DNA of 42,189 nucleotides from Candidatus Gastranaerophilales bacterium (GTDB lineage Bacteria; Cyanobacteriota; Vampirovibrionia; Gastranaerophilales; Gastranaerophilaceae), in assembly GCA_944322615.1 (NCBI GenBank), contig CALUPH010000016.1, forward strand, positions 1-42,189. Direction: 5' to 3'. The translations under genes and the position numbers were made by a program. The notes below the pieces were generated by a model, which was not told the origin of the DNA, did no database searches, and saw only the letters and a program-made list of their open reading frames with translations. Shown piece by piece: positions 16,011 through 25,598 of this stretch. Every line of letters starts with the position of its first letter. The stretch's first letter is position 1.

Positions 16011-18662
16011 CTATACAACACCATTATAAGCGTCAATATAGATTTTCTTAATATCTTCCATTAATGGATATACCGGGTTAGCACCTGTACATTGGTCATC
16101 ATATGCCAATTCTACTAATTCATCCAAGTTATCCATAAATGTCTTTTCATCAACACCAAAGTCTTTAATTGAATTTGGAAGATTAATTGCTTTCATTAAT
16201 TTATCAACTGCGTCTAACAACAATTGAACTTTTTCATCATCATTCTTTCCGCCCAAACCAAGTTCATCAGCGATTTGACCGTATTTTGTTTTTGCACAAG
16301 GGAACTTGTATTGTGGGAATATAGCTTGCTTTTTAGGAGCATCAGATGAATTATATTTAATAATTTGTCTGATTAATAAAGCGTTAGCTACACCGTGAGG
16401 AACGTGATACATAGCCCCAAGCTTATGTGCCATTGAGTGACATAAACCTAAGAATGAGTTAGCAAATGCCATACCAGCAATAGTTGCAGCGTAGTGCATC
16501 TTTTCTCTCGCAACAGGATCATTAGCACCTTCGTTATAAGAACGTTCTAAGTATCTAAATACTAATTTTGTTGCTTCTAAAGCATTTGAATTTGTAAAGT
16601 TTGTAGCCATACAAGAAACATATGCTTCAATAGCGTGAACTAAAGCATCAATACCAGATGCAGATGTTAAACCTTTTGGCATTCCATCAACAAAGTTTGG
16701 ATCTACAATTGCCATATTAGGTGTTAATGCGTAGTCTGCTATCGCATATTTTACTTGAGTTTCATCATCAGTAATAATAGCGAAAGGAGTTACTTCTGAA
16801 CCTGTACCTGAAGTTGTCGGGATAGCAACCATCATTGCTTTTTTACCTAGTTCAGGAATAGCACAGATTCTCTTTCTAATATCCATAAATCTCATTGAAA
16901 TATCTTCAAAGTTCGTATCAGGCTGTTCATACATTAACCACATGATTTTAGCAGCATCCATAGGTGAACCACCACCTAATGCAATGATTACATCAGGTTC
17001 AAAAGGTCTTAAGATAGAAAGTGCTTGGTTAATTGTTGATAATGTAGGATCAGGTTTAACATCAAAGAATACTTCATGTTCAATACCAATTTCATCTAAA
17101 ACATTAGTAATACTATCAACAGCACCTGAATTAAATAAGAATCTATCTGTAACAATGAATGCACGTTTCTTACCTGCTAATTCACGGAGAGCCAAGTCTA
17201 TAGCACCTCTCTTGAAGTATACTTTTGAAGGAACTTTAAACCATAACATATTTTCTCTCCTTTCAGCAACTGTTTTGTAGTTCAACAAGTTTTCAACTCC
17301 AATATTTCCGGATATTGCATTTTTACCCCAAGAACCACAACCAAGAGAAAGAGATGGTTCTAATTTAAAGTTATATAAATCACCAATACCACCTTGTGAT
17401 GAAGGAGAGTTTATTAAAATTCTACAAGCAGGCATTTTCTCTGCATATTGGTCAATTCTTGTTTTTGATCTTTCATCAGTATATAAAACAGCTGTATGAC
17501 CTGCACCACCTTTTATTACAAGTTCGTATGCCATTTCAGCAGCTTTTTCAAAGTTTTTTGCTCTATACATTGTAAGAATTGGAGATAATTTTTCTCTTGA
17601 GAATGGGTCGTCCCAATCTACTGCCGGTCTTTCTACCAACAATATTTTAGCATTATCAGGAGTTTTAAATCCTGCAAGTTCAGCTATCTTATGAGCCGGT
17701 TGACCAACTATAGCAGGATGAGCAGTTCCTCTCTTCGGATCAATGAAAGGAAGATCTATCATTTTCTTTTGTTCTGCTTTATTTACAAGATAAGCGCCTC
17801 TATATTCAAATTCTTTTTTAACTTCTTCATAAACACTATCAACAACAATTACAGATTGTTCTGAAGCACAAATCATACCATTATCAAATGTTTTTGACAT
17901 AAGAATTGAAGAAACAGCCATTTTGATATCAGCAGTTTCATCAATAACTGCAGATGTATTACCTGGACCTACACCTAATGCCGGGTTTCCTGATGAATAT
18001 GCAGCTTTAACCATTCCAGGACCACCTGTTGCAACAATACAAGAAATCGATGGGTGTTGCATTAATGCACTTGAAAGTTCTATTGAAGGAACATCAATCC
18101 ATCCGATAATATCTTCAGGAGCACCTGCTTTAACTGCTGCTTCTAATACTAATTTTGCTGCAGCGATTGTACATTTTGTTGCTCTTGGGTGTGGTGAGAA
18201 TATAATAGCATTTCTTGTCTTTAATGCTATTAATGATTTAAATATAGCTGTTGATGTTGGGTTTGTTGTAGGAATAATACCCGCAATTACACCTAAAGGT
18301 TCAGCTACTATTTTAATACCGTTTGCTTTATCTTCTTTTATAATTCCGCATGTTTTTGCATTTTTATGTTTATTGTAAATGTATTCAGAAGCAAAGTGAT
18401 TTTTAATAATCTTATCTTCTAATACACCCATGCCTGTTTCTTCAACAGCCATTCTAGCAAGTGGAATTCTGGCTTTATCAGCAGCTGTAGCAGCAGCCTT
18501 AAATATTGCATCTACTTGTTCTTGAGTGAATGTTTCATAGATTTTTTGAGCTTTTTTTACTTTAGAAATAAGAACTTCTAACTGGTCAAGAGTTTCAACA
18601 ACATCTGATTTGTTCAAAGCTTTTTCCAAAGATTCAACAGTCTTTTTACTTTTTGTTGTCAT
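16011..18662 (-). CDS. adhE: Bifunctional acetaldehyde-CoA / alcohol dehydrogenase
   Basis: An 883-residue enzyme, the normal AdhE length, that reduces acetyl-CoA to acetaldehyde and then ethanol with two NADH. The N-terminal aldehyde dehydrogenase domain (to about 450) has the catalytic Cys265 in NGMICASEQS. The C-terminal iron-dependent alcohol dehydrogenase domain (from about 475) has DVIIALGGGSPMDAAKIMW, ATTSGTGSEVTPFA-like (PTTSGTGSEVTPFAIIT) and the metal-binding block GLCHSMAHKLGAMYHVPHG. AdhE usually forms filaments (spirosomes). The start ATG has AAAGGA somewhat far upstream (about 11 nt). It is monocistronic, with terminators on both sides. Its place next to rex fits NADH-responsive control. 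Confidence 0.97.
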   Translation of the reverse strand: MTTKSKKTVESLEKALNKSDVVETLDQLEVLISKVKKAQKIYETFTQEQVDAIFKAAATAADKARIPLARMAVEETGMGVLEDKIIKNHFASEYIYNKHKNAKTCGIIKEDKANGIKIVAEPLGVIAGIIPTTNPTSTAIFKSLIALKTRNAIIFSPHPRATKCTIAAAKLVLEAAVKAGAPEDIIGWIDVPSIELSSALMQHPSISCIVATGGPGMVKAAYSSGNPALGVGPGNTSAVIDETADIKMAVSSILMSKTFDNGMICASEQSVIVVDSVYEEVKKEFEYRGAYLVNKAEQKKMIDLPFIDPKRGTAHPAIVGQPAHKIAELAGFKTPDNAKILLVERPAVDWDDPFSREKLSPILTMYRAKNFEKAAEMAYELVIKGGAGHTAVLYTDERSKTRIDQYAEKMPACRILINSPSSQGGIGDLYNFKLEPSLSLGCGSWGKNAISGNIGVENLLNYKTVAERRENMLWFKVPSKVYFKRGAIDLALRELAGKKRAFIVTDRFLFNSGAVDSITNVLDEIGIEHEVFFDVKPDPTLSTINQALSILRPFEPDVIIALGGGSPMDAAKIMWLMYEQPDTNFEDISMRFMDIRKRICAIPELGKKAMMVAIPTTSGTGSEVTPFAIITDDETQVKYAIADYALTPNMAIVDPNFVDGMPKGLTSASGIDALVHAIEAYVSCMATNFTNSNALEATKLVFRYLERSYNEGANDPVAREKMHYAATIAGMAFANSFLGLCHSMAHKLGAMYHVPHGVANALLIRQIIKYNSSDAPKKQAIFPQYKFPCAKTKYGQIADELGLGGKNDDEKVQLLLDAVDKLMKAINLPNSIKDFGVDEKTFMDNLDELVELAYDDQCTGANPVYPLMEDIKKIYIDAYNGVV

Positions 18663-18699
18663 AATGTTTCAAATCCTTTCGTGATTAAAATCTCTATTT

Positions 18700-18734
18700 A
18701 TAATAGACCATAAAGATAAACGAAAGTCAATCAA
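18700..18734 (-). promoter_or_regulatory. Candidate promoter region of adhE
   Basis: Two overlapping minus-strand possibilities: TTGATT (18729-18734), 16 bp, TATGGT (18707-18712); or TTGACT (18725-18730), 19 bp, TATTAT (18700-18705). Neither is ideal. Confidence 0.35.
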
Positions 18735-18754
18735 GTTCGGTATTAAGATAATAT

Positions 18755-18789
18755 AAAGAAAAAAGAGGCGGTTTAAAAACCGCCTCTTT
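18755..18789 (-). terminator. Terminator of the GH77 gene
   Basis: Stem AAAGAGGCGG / CCGCCTCTTT with an eight-base loop at 18762-18789, followed on the minus strand by TTTCTTTATA. It lies 14 bp past the stop codon. Confidence 0.85.
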
Positions 18790-18802
18790 CTCTTAATAAT
18801 TT

Positions 18803-20659
18803 TTATGCATTTAGTATTGTTCTATCTGCATCTTTTTTTGTCATTGGACCATTTTGTCTTAATACATTTGCAAAATAATCTAATTTATCAGTAATTGCCG
18901 AATGTCGACCATTATGCTTAGCCTTAATTGCTTTACTTAAAGCATCTGCAATATTTAAACCTTTACCTTGTGACAAATTTTCAAAATATTCACGTTCATA
19001 GTCTTGTGAAGCTCTATATGACCAGTTACCATCTGTAGTATTTGGCACATTTATCCTTCTTCTTGAACCCAAAATGTCAGGAAGTGTTGCAAATTGATTT
19101 TTAGTTGTAAATAACTCTGCAAACACTGCTTTTGAAAGCGCTTCTTGAGAATGTTCAAGTTCTTGCTTATTTAAATGTAAATCTTTTGATAAATAGCCGG
19201 CACGTTCTCTTCCATTCTCAACTTGTTCCAACAAGCTATAATCATCGTGAGTACCAGGTCCGATTGTATAATCTCCGGGTCTCATATTTTGGTACTTATT
19301 GTCACCTTTTGATTCATAATATTTTACACGACCCCAATTATCACCGCCATATCTTGTAATATGTATTAAAGTAGTACCTAAGTTCTTAACTGCATCTAAA
19401 GAATCATAAGAATTTCCGCCTAATAATTCAAGCAAAACTCTATCATGAGGTACATGATTTTCATCAGCAGCTTTTAGAACAATATCCTTTATAATTTGCT
19501 GTCCGTTATGACCGACTTTAGGCTGATGATCAAGTTTACGACCCAATTTATTTCCATTTGAATCAAAAACATCCTTGCCTTGATTTTGCCATGGTTCACA
19601 TATCATCGGTTTTATTAATTGCCAAGCGGCATCTATTCTAACACCGTCATATCTTTTGAAGAACAAATTAAATTTATTATAAAGTAATTCACCAGCTTCA
19701 CCGTTAATTTTATCAAAATTAATAGCCGGAGACCAACAAGAATATTTTCCGTCACCTATATCACATCCAAATTCGTAGTTTGGATAGAATGCTGATTTAT
19801 GTGCCCAAAAATCCTTTTGAGAAAAACCTATTTGGCAATCTCCGTATATACTAATACCTTGCTTATTAAAATTAGCTTTTGATTCCTTTTGTTGTTTATC
19901 TGCTATAAATTGAACAAATTTTTCGAAATCTACAACATTCGTTCCATCTTCATCTCGAATTTGTTTTAATTCTGCAATTCTTGTTTGATCACCATCTTTT
20001 GTTGCAAATATATTTTGATCTCGATGATTCCAAGTTCTTACATCTCTGGAACCATTTGCAATAGCAGTTGCTTCATACAAAGCATCACGTTCCACCCAAT
20101 AACTGTTTTCCTTTTCAAATTTTCCAAACTCTTTTTTTATTGGAGAAGATTCATCAAGTTGTTCAAAACGTTCATATGCTTTTTTAAGCATAGCTCTTTG
20201 ACCATCTTGCGCAAAAACATTATCATAATTTACTGAATCATGATTTGATACTCTTGTCATATATGAAGAATTCAAATCTTCCGTAGTTAAAAGATTGCCA
20301 TATGCTTTTTCGTTTAATTTATTCAAATCAATAATATGCATGCCAAGAGAAAAACCTGTACCGGAATATGGTGAACGTACATAGTTTGATATTTCACCTT
20401 GCGGTTGTAATTGAATAGAATTTACTCCGCACATTACCTTTAATAATCCGGCTAAATCTTGAGCTTCTGATGAAAAACTTGTTCCTATACCTGTATCATT
20501 TTTTAATGACGGTACACTAAAATCGAATATTGTAGCAGTTGTTTTATCAAGACCAAGCTCTCTTCTTGCATCTTGTTGTATTTTTTCAAATTCTTTTGTT
20601 TCTTTTGTAGTTAATGCTCTACCAAACGATGATGTACTTTGTATTGCAGAAATTTTCAT
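18803..20659 (-). CDS. Divergent GH77 4-alpha-glucanotransferase (MalQ-like)
   Basis: A 618-residue protein with the amylomaltase layout, predicted to disproportionate maltooligosaccharides or glycogen fragments. The motifs in order are: VRSPYSGTGFSLGMHIIDL (95-112), ENSYWVERDALYEA (184-197), ISIYGDCQIGFSQKDFWAHK (269-288), YDGVRIDAAW (337-346; Asp343 as nucleophile), LLELLGG (409-415; Glu411 as acid/base) and GTHDDYSLL (469-477; Asp as third carboxylate). All three catalytic acids are therefore present. Several blocks differ from classical MalQ (ELLGG in place of EDLG). The N-terminus, MKISAIQSTSSFGRAL, is an extra leader resembling that of the lytic transglycosylase at 34004-34879. GGAGAA precedes the ATG. 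It is monocistronic. Confidence 0.75.
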   Translation of the reverse strand: MKISAIQSTSSFGRALTTKETKEFEKIQQDARRELGLDKTTATIFDFSVPSLKNDTGIGTSFSSEAQDLAGLLKVMCGVNSIQLQPQGEISNYVRSPYSGTGFSLGMHIIDLNKLNEKAYGNLLTTEDLNSSYMTRVSNHDSVNYDNVFAQDGQRAMLKKAYERFEQLDESSPIKKEFGKFEKENSYWVERDALYEATAIANGSRDVRTWNHRDQNIFATKDGDQTRIAELKQIRDEDGTNVVDFEKFVQFIADKQQKESKANFNKQGISIYGDCQIGFSQKDFWAHKSAFYPNYEFGCDIGDGKYSCWSPAINFDKINGEAGELLYNKFNLFFKRYDGVRIDAAWQLIKPMICEPWQNQGKDVFDSNGNKLGRKLDHQPKVGHNGQQIIKDIVLKAADENHVPHDRVLLELLGGNSYDSLDAVKNLGTTLIHITRYGGDNWGRVKYYESKGDNKYQNMRPGDYTIGPGTHDDYSLLEQVENGRERAGYLSKDLHLNKQELEHSQEALSKAVFAELFTTKNQFATLPDILGSRRRINVPNTTDGNWSYRASQDYEREYFENLSQGKGLNIADALSKAIKAKHNGRHSAITDKLDYFANVLRQNGPMTKKDADRTILNA

Positions 20660-20774
20660 ACACTTTCTCCTAAAAATATAAAAGACCTGTCTATATAATA
20701 ACTGTAAAAATTTTTTTTGCTAGTTTGTAACAAGAGAAATAACGATGATAAAAATTTCTATAAATAATATAAAC

Positions 20775-20803
20775 TTAACAAAAAGCTTAAAATATGATAT
20801 CTT
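20775..20803 (+). promoter_or_regulatory. Candidate promoter of the Na+-dependent transporter
   Basis: -35 TTAACA (20775-20780), 17-bp spacer, extended -10 TGATATCTT (TATCTT at 20798-20803). It gives a leader of about 20 nt carrying GGAGG. Confidence 0.45.
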
Positions 20804-20831
20804 TTATCAAAGTAACTTGCTTGGAGGAACT

Positions 20832-22127
20832 ATGGAAAAGGCGCAATGGAGTTCTCATATCAGTTTTATTATTGCGACTGTAGGAAGTGCCGTGGGGCTT
20901 GGCAACATTTGGCGTTTCCCATATATTATGGGTAAAAATGGAGGTGCAATTTTTCTTTTAACATATTTATTGTTAATTGCTTTTATTTGTATTATTCCAT
21001 TATTATGTGAACTATTCATTGGCAAAATATATAAAAAAGATACTGTTTCCGCATTTGCAGAAATTAATCCTAAGTTTAAATGGTTTGGCTGGTTATGCAT
21101 AATAACTGTTATTTTAATACCTTGTTTTTATTTTGTCGTTGGCGGATGGATTTTAAACTACATATGGATTTTTCTAACAAATAGAATTCCGGAAAATTTT
21201 GCGCAGTATTTTTCTTCATTCAGTTCACAAATAACAGTACCTTGTTTTCTTTCTGTTCTCTTCTTATTAATGACTGCAATATTTCCATTTCGAGGTGTAA
21301 ATAAAGGAATAGAAAAAGCTAATAATATAATGATGCCTCTTTTTGCTTTAATGTTAATTATTATGGCTGTATATGCAGTAACACTACCCGGGGCAAAAGA
21401 AGGTTTAACTTTTATGTTTAAACCTGATTTCTCTCAATTTAATTCAAAAATGGTTCTTACTGCTTTAGGTCAAGCCCTTTTTACTTTAAGTATTGGAATG
21501 GGGGCTATAATAACTTATGGCAGTTACATGAAACAAGATACTAATATTATCAAATCTGCATATACTTTAATATTTTTTGATACATTAATAGCTGTTATTG
21601 CTGGTATTATGATTTTCCCTATTGTTTTTTCTTTCGGTGTAACCCCATCTGCCGGAGCTACTTTAGTATTTATCTCATTACCGGAAATGTTTGCGAAGTT
21701 ACCATTTCCTGCTATAACAGGACTATTATTTTTTATTCTTCTATTCTTTGCTGCAATAACTTCAGGTATTAGCATTATGGAAACTTCTGTTGCATCTTTT
21801 ATTAATCAATTTAAAATATCAAGACAAAAAGCTACTGTTATTTTAAGTATTATTATAGGAATAATAACTATTCCGTCTACCCTTTCATTTGGTCTTTTAA
21901 GCGATTTTAAATTAGGAGAAAAAAACTTTTTTGATTTTTTAGATTACACCACTTCTAATATTTTACTTCCTTTTAATACTTTATTAATCTGTCTAATTGC
22001 AGGTTGGTGCATCAAAGGACTTTGGAAAAACGAAATAGGAGAAAACTTTTTTGGATATTCATTCAATATTTTATTAAAATTTATTATTCCTGTAATTTTA
22101 ATATATGTTATTCTTAGTGGTTCATAA
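20832..22127 (+). CDS. Sodium-dependent transporter, neurotransmitter:sodium symporter (SNF) family
   Basis: A 431-residue inner-membrane transporter with about 11 hydrophobic helices, predicted to take up an amino acid or similar solute with Na+. The first helix holds the family hallmark TVGSAVGLGNIWRFPYIMG (about 16-34), which forms the Na+ and substrate sites, followed by NGGAIFLLTYL. Helix 6 has LGQALFTLSIGMGAIITYGS. The start at 20832 is chosen because GGAGG lies 4 nt upstream and the family signature begins shortly after; an upstream in-frame ATG would add 29 polar residues without a ribosome binding site. The substrate cannot be told from sequence. Confidence 0.92.
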   Translation: MEKAQWSSHISFIIATVGSAVGLGNIWRFPYIMGKNGGAIFLLTYLLLIAFICIIPLLCELFIGKIYKKDTVSAFAEINPKFKWFGWLCIITVILIPCFYFVVGGWILNYIWIFLTNRIPENFAQYFSSFSSQITVPCFLSVLFLLMTAIFPFRGVNKGIEKANNIMMPLFALMLIIMAVYAVTLPGAKEGLTFMFKPDFSQFNSKMVLTALGQALFTLSIGMGAIITYGSYMKQDTNIIKSAYTLIFFDTLIAVIAGIMIFPIVFSFGVTPSAGATLVFISLPEMFAKLPFPAITGLLFFILLFFAAITSGISIMETSVASFINQFKISRQKATVILSIIIGIITIPSTLSFGLLSDFKLGEKNFFDFLDYTTSNILLPFNTLLICLIAGWCIKGLWKNEIGENFFGYSFNILLKFIIPVILIYVILSGS

Positions 22128-22159
22128 AAAATAAGAGGCGATTACAACTCGCCTCTTAT
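22125..22159. terminator. Terminator between transporter and pyr operon
   Basis: Stem ATAAGAGGCG / CGCCTCTTAT with a nine-base loop at 22131-22159. On the minus strand a TTTTTTA tract follows directly, so it ends the pyr operon. On the plus strand it lies three bases past the transporter stop and is followed by weaker ATACTTATCTTTT. Confidence 0.8.
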
Positions 22160-22163
22160 ATAC

Positions 22164-22304
22164 TTATCTTTTAAATATTTCCGGATGATTTGAATTAGAT
22201 AAAACGATTTCTCTATACTCATTTTTATCTATATCAATTCCCATATTTTTGATATTAATTTGGAATTTTTTCTTTTTCTTTTGTACTTTATTTTTTTCGT
22301 CCAT
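22164..22304 (-). CDS. Small 46-residue basic protein at the end of the pyr operon, unknown
   Basis: An ORF of 46 codons that I do not recognise. The N-terminal third is Lys-rich (MDEKNKVQKKKKKFQ). The rest reads INIKNMGIDIDKNEYREIVL, then SNSNHPEIFKR. The start is well supported: AGGAAAG lies at good spacing and overlaps the region just after the carB stop, 9 bp upstream. The pyr operon terminator follows five bases after its stop codon, so the ORF fills the space between carB and the terminator exactly. It has no membrane segment, Cys or His cluster. Regulatory, structural or accidental roles are all open. Confidence 0.55.
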   Translation of the reverse strand: MDEKNKVQKKKKKFQINIKNMGIDIDKNEYREIVLSNSNHPEIFKR

Positions 22305-22313
22305 AAATCTTTC

Positions 22314-25300
22314 CTAACGATAAATTAATTCTGAATTTCTATATTTATCAATACTGTCATAAGTCAATTTATCATCCTTCATATAATATTTCAATGCTTC
22401 CAAATAAGCCTTAGCAGTATCTAGAACAGTAAAGCATGGTGTTGAATACATTTCTGCAATTGTTCTGATTAAAAAGCCTCTGTCTTCACTTCCATATCTA
22501 GCTGAATTATTATTTGTTGTAGGAGTATTTATGATAAAGCAAAGTTCTTTATTTTTCATATTTCTTTGTATTTTTTGGATATCAAATTTTTCAATTTCTT
22601 TTGATTCTATATTATGAAGTTTTAAAAATTTATGAGTACCGGTTGTTGCAACTAAGTTATAACCTAAATCAACAAGAGTTTTTGCCACCTCTACACTATC
22701 TTTCTTATAATGATCATTAATCGAGATTAATACATTACCTCTCTCCTTGGAAAGTTTATATCCGGCAGCTAAAAATCCTTTAATCAAAGCTCTTTCATAA
22801 TTAGTATCAACACCTAAGACTTCACCCGTAGATTTCATTTCAGGAGCCAAAGCCGGGTCTATCCTGTTTAATTTTTGGAACGAGAATATAGGTATTTTTG
22901 CACATACAAGATTCGTAGTATCTACCAATCCGGGCTTATAACCTTGTTCTATAATTGATTTACCCATTATTGCATCTATTGCAATTTTTACCATAGGGAT
23001 TCCCGTAACTTTACTTAAAATAGGAACAGTTCTTGAAGCACGCGGATTTACCTCAATTATATATGCAATATTATCCTTCAGTACAAATTGAATATTCATA
23101 AGCCCTTTTACTTTAAGTGCTCGTGCTATTTTTTCAGTATAATCTATCAAGTTTTTAATAACTTCATCAGATATTGTTCTTGTTGGATATAGTGCGATAG
23201 AGTCACCCGAATGTATTCCTGCTCTTTCTATATGTTCAGTAATTGCAGGAATTAATACATTCTCACCATCTGAAATTGCATCAAGTTCAAGTTCTGTACC
23301 TTCAATATATTGGTCGATTAAAATAGGATGTTCATCTGAGAATTTCAACGCTCCTTCAATATATGAAATAAGTTCATCTTTATTATAAACTACCTGCATT
23401 CCTCTTCCGCCTATTACATAAGATGGTCTTACCAAAAGCGGATACCCAAGTGTTTTTGCAACTTCTAATGCTTCTGATTGTTTTTTTATTGCAAATCCTT
23501 TTGGTTGCGGTATTTTCAATTCTCTCAATAACTGTTCAAATAATTTTCTATCTTCAGCTATATTAATTGAATCTAATGACGTACCTAAAATTTTAACACC
23601 TCTTGCGTGAAGTTTTGGAGCCAAATTAATAGCCGTTTGTCCTCCAAATTGAACCATTACACCTTCAGGATTTTCTTTTTCGATTATATTCATTATGTTT
23701 TCAATATGCATTGGTTCAAAATATAATTTATCTGCAACATCAAAATCTGTTGAAAGCGTTTCAGGATTTGAATTTACAATTAATGACTTATAATTATGAT
23801 TTCTTACTTCCCAGGCTGCATGTACAGAACAATAGTCAAATTCTATACCTTGACCTATTCTTATCGGACCTGAACCTAAAATCAAAATTTTCTTATCTTC
23901 ACTATTAGAATTGCTTTCATCAAATTCATTGTATGTTGAATAATAATATGGAGTGTAAGCTTTAAATTCAGCCGCACAAGTGTCAACAATTTTAAATGAA
24001 GCACTTATTGAATTTTCTTTTCTCATTTTTTCAATATCAGATAATGAATTTTGAGTATATTTTGCTATTTCTTCATCTAAAAAGCCTTTTTCTTTTGCTT
24101 CTAAATATAAATCGGGAGTTAAAGTTTCACTTTTCAACCTATTTTCAAAATCAACCAAACTTTTTATTTTATATATAAACCATTTATCTATTTTTGTTAT
24201 TTTATTGATTTCATCAACACTAATACCACGATTTATAGCTTCTGCAACTCTAAAAATTCTTCTGTCATCTTGAACATGCAAAAGTGCTTTTAGTTCTTCT
24301 TCGCTACATTCAATATGACGACCTCTTAATAGACCTGTATATTTGGACTCTATTGAAGTTATAGCTTTTTTGAATGAACTTTCAAATGTTCTTCCGATAG
24401 CCATTACTTCGCCTGTAGCTTTCATTTTTGTACCAAGAATTCTATCGCCGTGTTTAAATTTATCAAACGGCCATTTAGGAATTTTAGTTACAACATAATC
24501 GATTGCAGGTTCAAAGGCTGCAACTGTTTTCTTTGTAATTGAATTTGGTATTTCGTGGAGATTATATCCGATTGCTATTTTTGTTGTTATTTTTGCAATA
24601 GGATAGCCTGTTGCTTTAGAAGCTAGAGCTGATGAACGGCTTACTCTTGGGTTAACTTCTATTACATAATATTGATTACTTACAGTATCTAAAGCAAATT
24701 GGACATTACATCCGCCTTCAATTTTCAACGCTTTAATAATCTTCAATGCTGCACTTCTTAGCATTTGACATTCTTTATTAGTTAAAGTTTGTGTTGGGGC
24801 TACTACAAAACTGTCACCCGTATGAATACCAATAGGGTCAATGTTTTCCATATTACATATTGCAATACTTGTATTATTTGCATCTCGAATTACTTCATAT
24901 TCAATTTCTTTATATCCTGCAATACTCTTTTCAACAAGAACTTGAGAAATAGGACTTAAAGACAAACCTGTATATACTATCTCTTCATACTCACCATAGT
25001 TATTGGCAATACCACCCCCGGTACCTCCAAGAGTATATGCAGGTCTTACAATAATTGGGAAACCTATCTTTTGTGCAAATTTCTTTGCTTCTTCAAAACT
25101 CGAAACAATGTCACTTTCAGGTATGGGTTCACCTATTTCCAGCATAAGATTTTTAAATAGCTCTCTATCTTCTGCTTTTTTTATTGATTCAATTTTGGTA
25201 CCTAAAAGTTCAACATTGTATTTTTCCAAAATTCCGGCTTCATATAAGCTTACTGCAAGATTCAAACCTGTTTGACCGCCTAAGGTTGCGATAATTCCGT

Positions 25301-25550
25301 TTGGTCTTTCTTTATCTATTATATAAGTTAACGATTCTACAGTTAAAGGTTCTATATAAACTTTATCCGCAATATTTTCATCTGTCATAATTGTTGCAGG
25401 GTTTGAGTTTACAAGAACCACTTCAATTTTTTCTTCTTTTAGTGCTCTACAGGCTTGAACACCTGCATAATCAAACTCAGCAGCCTGACCTATAACTATA
25501 GGACCTGAACCGATTACTAAAACTTTTTTTATTTTTGTATTTATTGGCAT
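22314..25550 (-). CDS. carB: Carbamoyl phosphate synthase large subunit
   Basis: At 1078 residues it has the full CarB length. It makes carbamoyl phosphate from ammonia, bicarbonate and two ATP, with ammonia channelled from CarA. Two homologous ATP-grasp halves are visible: the first begins VLVIGSGPIVIGQAAEFDYA, the second ILILGSGPIRIGQGIEFDYC near residue 560. Glycine-rich loops YTLGGTGGG and YVIGGRGM mark the two ATP sites. The last ~150 residues form the MGS-like regulatory domain (LVATTGTHKFL), where UMP or ornithine effectors bind in other species. It lies 48 bp after the pyrF-carA fusion, in the same operon. Confidence 0.97.
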   Translation of the reverse strand: MPINTKIKKVLVIGSGPIVIGQAAEFDYAGVQACRALKEEKIEVVLVNSNPATIMTDENIADKVYIEPLTVESLTYIIDKERPNGIIATLGGQTGLNLAVSLYEAGILEKYNVELLGTKIESIKKAEDRELFKNLMLEIGEPIPESDIVSSFEEAKKFAQKIGFPIIVRPAYTLGGTGGGIANNYGEYEEIVYTGLSLSPISQVLVEKSIAGYKEIEYEVIRDANNTSIAICNMENIDPIGIHTGDSFVVAPTQTLTNKECQMLRSAALKIIKALKIEGGCNVQFALDTVSNQYYVIEVNPRVSRSSALASKATGYPIAKITTKIAIGYNLHEIPNSITKKTVAAFEPAIDYVVTKIPKWPFDKFKHGDRILGTKMKATGEVMAIGRTFESSFKKAITSIESKYTGLLRGRHIECSEEELKALLHVQDDRRIFRVAEAINRGISVDEINKITKIDKWFIYKIKSLVDFENRLKSETLTPDLYLEAKEKGFLDEEIAKYTQNSLSDIEKMRKENSISASFKIVDTCAAEFKAYTPYYYSTYNEFDESNSNSEDKKILILGSGPIRIGQGIEFDYCSVHAAWEVRNHNYKSLIVNSNPETLSTDFDVADKLYFEPMHIENIMNIIEKENPEGVMVQFGGQTAINLAPKLHARGVKILGTSLDSINIAEDRKLFEQLLRELKIPQPKGFAIKKQSEALEVAKTLGYPLLVRPSYVIGGRGMQVVYNKDELISYIEGALKFSDEHPILIDQYIEGTELELDAISDGENVLIPAITEHIERAGIHSGDSIALYPTRTISDEVIKNLIDYTEKIARALKVKGLMNIQFVLKDNIAYIIEVNPRASRTVPILSKVTGIPMVKIAIDAIMGKSIIEQGYKPGLVDTTNLVCAKIPIFSFQKLNRIDPALAPEMKSTGEVLGVDTNYERALIKGFLAAGYKLSKERGNVLISINDHYKKDSVEVAKTLVDLGYNLVATTGTHKFLKLHNIESKEIEKFDIQKIQRNMKNKELCFIINTPTTNNNSARYGSEDRGFLIRTIAEMYSTPCFTVLDTAKAYLEALKYYMKDDKLTYDSIDKYRNSELIYR

Positions 25551-25598
25551 TTCTATCTCTTTCTATAATTTCAATTACCTTATCAAACTTTCAGACTG

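Noticed and set aside
17923-18378. 151-codon ORF opposite adhE
   Set aside because: It is antisense to a well-conserved part of adhE and has no family features, so it is a frame shadow.
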